From Epiperipatus broadwayi (Eukaryota > Onychophora > Udeonychophora > Euonychophora > Peripatidae), in NCBI GenBank assembly GCA_028023455.1, contig JAQFVV010012400.1, positions 18,035,490 to 18,099,489 of the forward strand: a stretch of 64,000 bases of DNA. The letters run 5' to 3'. Positions 59,931 to 64,000 of this stretch are shown here, piece by piece; position 1 is the stretch's first letter; the number at the start of each line of letters is the position of its first letter. Under the pieces are notes generated by a model, which had not been told where the DNA came from, did not search any database, and worked only from the letters and a program-made list of their open reading frames with translations. The position numbers and the translations under genes were made by a program.

Positions 59931-62545
59931 CCTTGTTTGAATACTATAATACGCCATGCAATTATAATATATATAGAGAGATAATATTTCATTTAATAAA
60001 ATATATGTTAAGATTTTATATAGCAAAAGAAACATTAAGATTTAGATTTCAAATTAATAAAATACACGTTAAGATTTGATTTAGTAAAAGAAACATTAAG
60101 ATTTTCCCCCATCCCTTTTCTGCTAGTTAAAATAAGTCAATCTCACCTTCATTGATTTTACAATAACTGAAATATTTAAATACAAGATTTGAAATTTTAA
60201 GAGTATGGAAAATATAAGAAGACTGGCAGTTATAGAAAATAATTAATGGGTCACTCTTTCAGAATTGAATAAAAACAAAACATTTTAAAAGATTTCAAAG
60301 CGTTAATTAGCTTAAGTTCTGGATTTACACCGGTAGAAAATCCAGAGTTAAACAAATATATATATTATATTACAACATAAATAGAATGTTGGCTCGAAAA
60401 CAATCTGGCGAGTATATTAATTAATAATGCATTGTTTTAAATGGACGTTTATAACTTGCTTCGTGAAGGTTTACTTAAAAAAAAATAGAAAGGATTTTTA
60501 GAAAATTCAATTTGTCAGATTGTTTTAGATTGACATATTAATAAGCAAGCAGATATATAAATCAAATAATAAATATATATAAATAAATGACCGCACCAAA
60601 ATTAAAAAGTTAAGAGCATATGAGATAGGATTAGATATAAAGAAATTATTTGAGAGCAAAATTACATTTACAGATATATATGAAAGGCAAAGTTAAAGAA
60701 TACATGAGAAGAGATCTTGATAGATTATTTAGACTAAATTGACTATTAGGTGGCGGCTTGGAAATTTACCTTGCAATTTTAAGAATCCATTTTAAAGTAT
60801 GGCACGTGCACGGTGATTGAAATGCAAGTACTTCGGTGGCAGGTAACTTCTATTAGCATTCTAAAGTTCTTTTTAGACCTTTCTTTATTTCATGGCAGCA
60901 GGATATTACGGTAGTGGCAGATGATGACCCATAGGGTCGAGAAGAGTGGTGGATTTACTGCTACATCATTTCAAGTTTCAAGCAAAACGAAATATGTTTA
61001 TAATACCTCTCTCTAAAAGTAGCTAAAACTAATCTGATTCAAAATCCAGTCATTTTATACCTTTTCTTTTATCAGTTGTTTTTGAAGATGCAATTGTAAG
61101 ATAACGTCCAAAAATAAATTCAAATCTATTTCCAGATTAGAAATTGATTTGACATGTTTTTTAACAAAAGTATCTCTAATCTTAATCCCCTTTTAAGTAA
61201 ATCTTTAATTAAAAATACCTACCCCAGATTAAAACAATAGTGCTTCCAACCCTTAATTATTTTTGGACAATTAACAACAGTCACATCTTCCATTTTGGAT
61301 TTTATAAAAAATATACAGTTTAATAGAAAAACAAGCAATTTAAAAAGAAAAAGCTAAAAATGACATATAATAAATATTTAAAAACATCAATATTTTGTTA
61401 GTAAGTTTTGCTCCTATATATATATATATATAAACTAATAATTAATAAAAAGAATTAATAATAATTTTAAAACATATTATTGAAACATTAAATTTTATAA
61501 TTTAGGCGTGCATCTCAAACATATACATGAAATATGTATACACAACAAAAGGAGCGGGATGGGAAATAGGGGTTTAAACACGGGTTAGTAGGTAGAAACA
61601 TGAAGCACAATCTTAAGCTAAGATTTACTGCTTCAATATATATAAACTTTAAAAATGTCCTACATGGATTAATATTGAGGTTTAATGGGATATACAACAA
61701 GTAAAGCTACTGAATCAATTCTCAGCTGATTAGTATAAGGAAAGTCTCAGCTTATCGAACTAAATGGACTGAAGTACTCAAACTGCCACTTGTATGTTTG
61801 AATATTATATGATGTCTATGAATAGTTAACTGTAAGATTATATATATATAAATTAAGCAGTGAAGATCATAAAAGATTAGAGAAATTATTAGACTATAAA
61901 TTAGCTGAAAAGTGCTTTTAAATACTTGAAAAATGTATTAATTATTGGAAACATTAATTAAAATAATAACTACAATAGCTAAACAGCTTTTGATAAGAAT
62001 AAAAAGTTATTCTGTAGTTAATTAAACTTAGCTTTAAAACAAATTGATTTTTAAAGTTTTGTGTGTTAGTTTTATATGGACTATAAACTTGGATGATTTA
62101 AAAGTAGAAAAAAAAAAAAAGTGGTTTTATGAATAGAGATTTGTAATAAAGTAAAAAAAAAAAAAAAAATTGAATGAACTTTCAATCCTTCACATTTTTT
62201 AAGGATCAGGAAAACTAGGCATGAAAACGATAGAGTGAAACCACATTAAAAATTACAGATAAGAAAAATTTAATGGCTATTCACAGAAATAGATCTTATA
62301 ATTAAACACATTCCATGTCATTGTTTGTAAAAAGTATGTGCATGCACATATATGTTTAACCTTAAAATTATAATAATTACATGCATTTAAAAAATTGGAC
62401 TTAATATTAATTAGTGATTAGATTAAGATATAGTCTTTTTTTTTAACAACCTTATTTTTATAATCATTGAGGATTTCCTTCTATTCAATGTTTGGAGTTT
62501 AGTATTGTTGTAGCCATTTGATGAGAAATTAAAACATTATTTGAA
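59931..62545. other. AT-rich stretch without recognised features
   Basis: A short direct duplication at 59985-60100 (TAATAAAATA..GTTAAGATTT..AAAGAAACATTAAGATTT) and TA microsatellites. No gene. Confidence 0.45.
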
Positions 62546-62552
62546 AAACTCT

Positions 62553-64000
62553 CTGGAAAGAAAGTTAACTCCAGATTTAAAGCAGAACCACAGAGGTTTC
62601 TGGGCTTTTCAATCTGTAAATCTCAGGCTGCAATGTCCAAAGAAATTCAAATCAAGATCCTGAATTCAGCAGATAAGATTACTCAGACACTTGCTGGGGT
62701 CTATCTTTCCCTTCAGGGGAAGGTGGCCCTACTGAATATGAAAATATTTAGTAAGATTTCATATTTCCTTCCAATTATGACTGTAACCAAAACATTTATT
62801 AAACAAATCAATAAAATATGCTCAAGGCTTTTCTGGAAAGGCCATACCGTTGCCATAAGTATTAATAATATGCAAAAACCAAAGAAGTTAAACGGTATGT
62901 TGCTTCATTCCATTCCAGCCATTTTACACCAAAAATCTCACACTCTGATATATAACCTGATCCAAAAATATAGCTATGGTCAGATTACAGAAATAATTCA
63001 GCCAACTGATCGGCCTCCACCTCGGAAGATATGTTGGCTTGATCAACTAATAAGCACTCTAAGACGACAAAATAAGAATACAGAACCATATTTCCAAGGA
63101 AAAATTAAAATGTGGGATGCATATTGCATCATAAGCCCGAATCTATTCCCTATTAAGCCACAACTCTGCTTGTCAAACAAAAAAATAATTACTTTGTTTA
63201 AGTTCTGGGCCCTCGAGCCAAAATACTTGGACTTTATTATCAAGATCAATTTAAATTCTATGCCAACAAATTGGTTTCTCAGGTATAGAAGGCTGATCAC
63301 CAAAGTGGATCCAATATGCTCAAATTGCCAGAGATATGATGAAACATTTGAACATGTTATTAAGTCATGCTTTGGGCTTGGAAATGCGAAAAGCCTCATA
63401 TATAATAATTCAGTTATAGACTACTATCAAATCATGGATCTCAAAGAGTGCATTCACGGCAGAGACATTCCTATCATAAGGTTATCTGTCTTTCTTATCT
63501 ACTCAATCTGGCTTGTCAGGTGTGGCAAATTATATACCTTACCACAACCAGAAGAAGATCATCTCTTCCTCAATGTGATTAGGAAAATAAAAGAAAGAGA
63601 CAAAACCTTGGCCACAAAATTCCTTTATGAGGAGACATGGAAGCTTTTTAATATACCATCTCAATAGTCTAGATCAAATGGTCTTGTATGCATCTTCATA
63701 GGAAGGTAGACTTTGTTCAAAACTAGATGATAAATTTACATTTTACTCAAAGTTATTATGATCTCAATATAGATATGTTCTGATTGCTTTTGCATTGAAG
63801 TTTTTTTTTTTTTTTTGGAAACCTTTTGATACACTACATGGAATAGACTAGATCAAATAAATTTATATATATCTTCATAGGGAAAATAGCCTTTGTCTAA
63901 GGACTAGATGATCAATTTACTATTTATTCAAAGATACAATGTATTCAATATAATCATGTATCAATTGTTTTGCATTAATAAATTTGTTTTAGAATAAGAA
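62553..64000 (+). mobile_element. LINE-B non-LTR retrotransposon, 3' part (ORF2 C-terminus and 3' UTR)
   Basis: The frame is open well upstream of the Met at 62633 and begins with QRFLGFSICKSQ, the thumb-side (K)xLG motif after the reverse transcriptase palm. It continues IQIKILNSADKITQTLAG and YLSLQGKVALLNMKIFSKI, the usual LS-x-x-GK/R region, to a stop at 63665. Near the C-terminus CSNCQRYDETFEHVIKSC forms a CCHC zinc knuckle. The organisation suggests an L1/Tx1- or jockey-type element unrelated to LINE-A. The copy is 5' truncated just before 62553. Its unbroken 370-codon frame implies recent insertion. The 3' UTR holds a duplicated segment (63666-63820 and 63845-63990), and AATAAA occurs near 63977. 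Confidence 0.85.
63666..63990 (+). repeat. Tandem duplication in LINE-B 3' UTR, period about 179 bp
   Basis: AGTCTAGATCAAATGGTCTT, ATCTTCATAGGAAGGTAGAC and AACTAGATGATAAATTTAC recur as AGACTAGATCAAATAAATTT, ATCTTCATAGGGAAAATAGC and GACTAGATGATCAATTTAC. Both units end in TTTTGCATT. The copies differ at many positions, so the duplication predates this insertion. Confidence 0.8.

Overview
This is eukaryotic nuclear DNA, strongly AT-rich and intron-containing, crowded with decayed transposable elements. There are no bacterial operons, no Shine-Dalgarno sites and no CRISPR array. An arthropod is the likeliest source. Three things point that way: craniofacial-development-protein-2-like non-LTR retrotransposons with GAT-type 3' microsatellites, a ZBED/SCAND3-type hAT transposon, and a threonine-rich repeat protein that reminds me of a family known mainly from arthropods (DUF4758-like, from memory and unchecked). 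I cannot name the species.

The only convincing host gene is on the + strand. It has a 45-nt exon (35716-35760) followed by a huge terminal exon (36384-41812), with AATAAA signals about 150 bp and 200 bp past the stop. Together they encode the C-terminal 1,820 or so residues of a cysteine-free protein built from about 30 degenerate repeats of 30-35 residues. The core is roughly T-S-T-F-x-x-T-[YF]-x-x-V-x-x-G-[KR]-T-R-x-[LI]-T-S-T-x-x-x-[YF]-Y. Basic, Thr-rich repeats alternate with acidic, Tyr/Asp/Glu-rich linkers. The small exon carries a furin-type site (RVKR). The first exons, with the start codon and any signal peptide, were not found and may lie upstream of or inside the long AT-rich stretch 28000-35700.

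Layout. 1-18290: AT-rich DNA with fragments of one non-LTR family (LINE-A: 1-325, 5560-5850, 11080-12760, 15100-15800), tRNA-like SINEs and several foldback or inverted repeats. 18300-27862: a decayed hAT transposon split by a 7.7-kb LTR element (18799-26474) that has 1.7-kb LTRs and a perfect 4-bp target duplication. 27863-35715: repeat-poor DNA, probably intron or upstream flank, with a hAT-type MITE at 31595. 35716-41812: the repeat-protein gene. 41813-48115: flank with a second copy of the MITE in opposite orientation (47118-47484, perfect 8-bp duplication). 48116-51240: a long hairpin, then a near-complete antisense LINE-A copy. 51240-62540: AT-rich DNA with SINEs, foldbacks and a dispersed direct repeat. 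62550-64000: the 3' half of a different, apparently young non-LTR element with an open frame ending in a CCHC zinc knuckle.

The best candidate for undescribed biology is the cysteine-free, polyampholytic, furin-processed repeat protein. Its primary structure suggests a secreted or surface structural or adhesive material, but its function is unknown. Coordinates of decayed repeats were set by eye and may be off by tens of bases.
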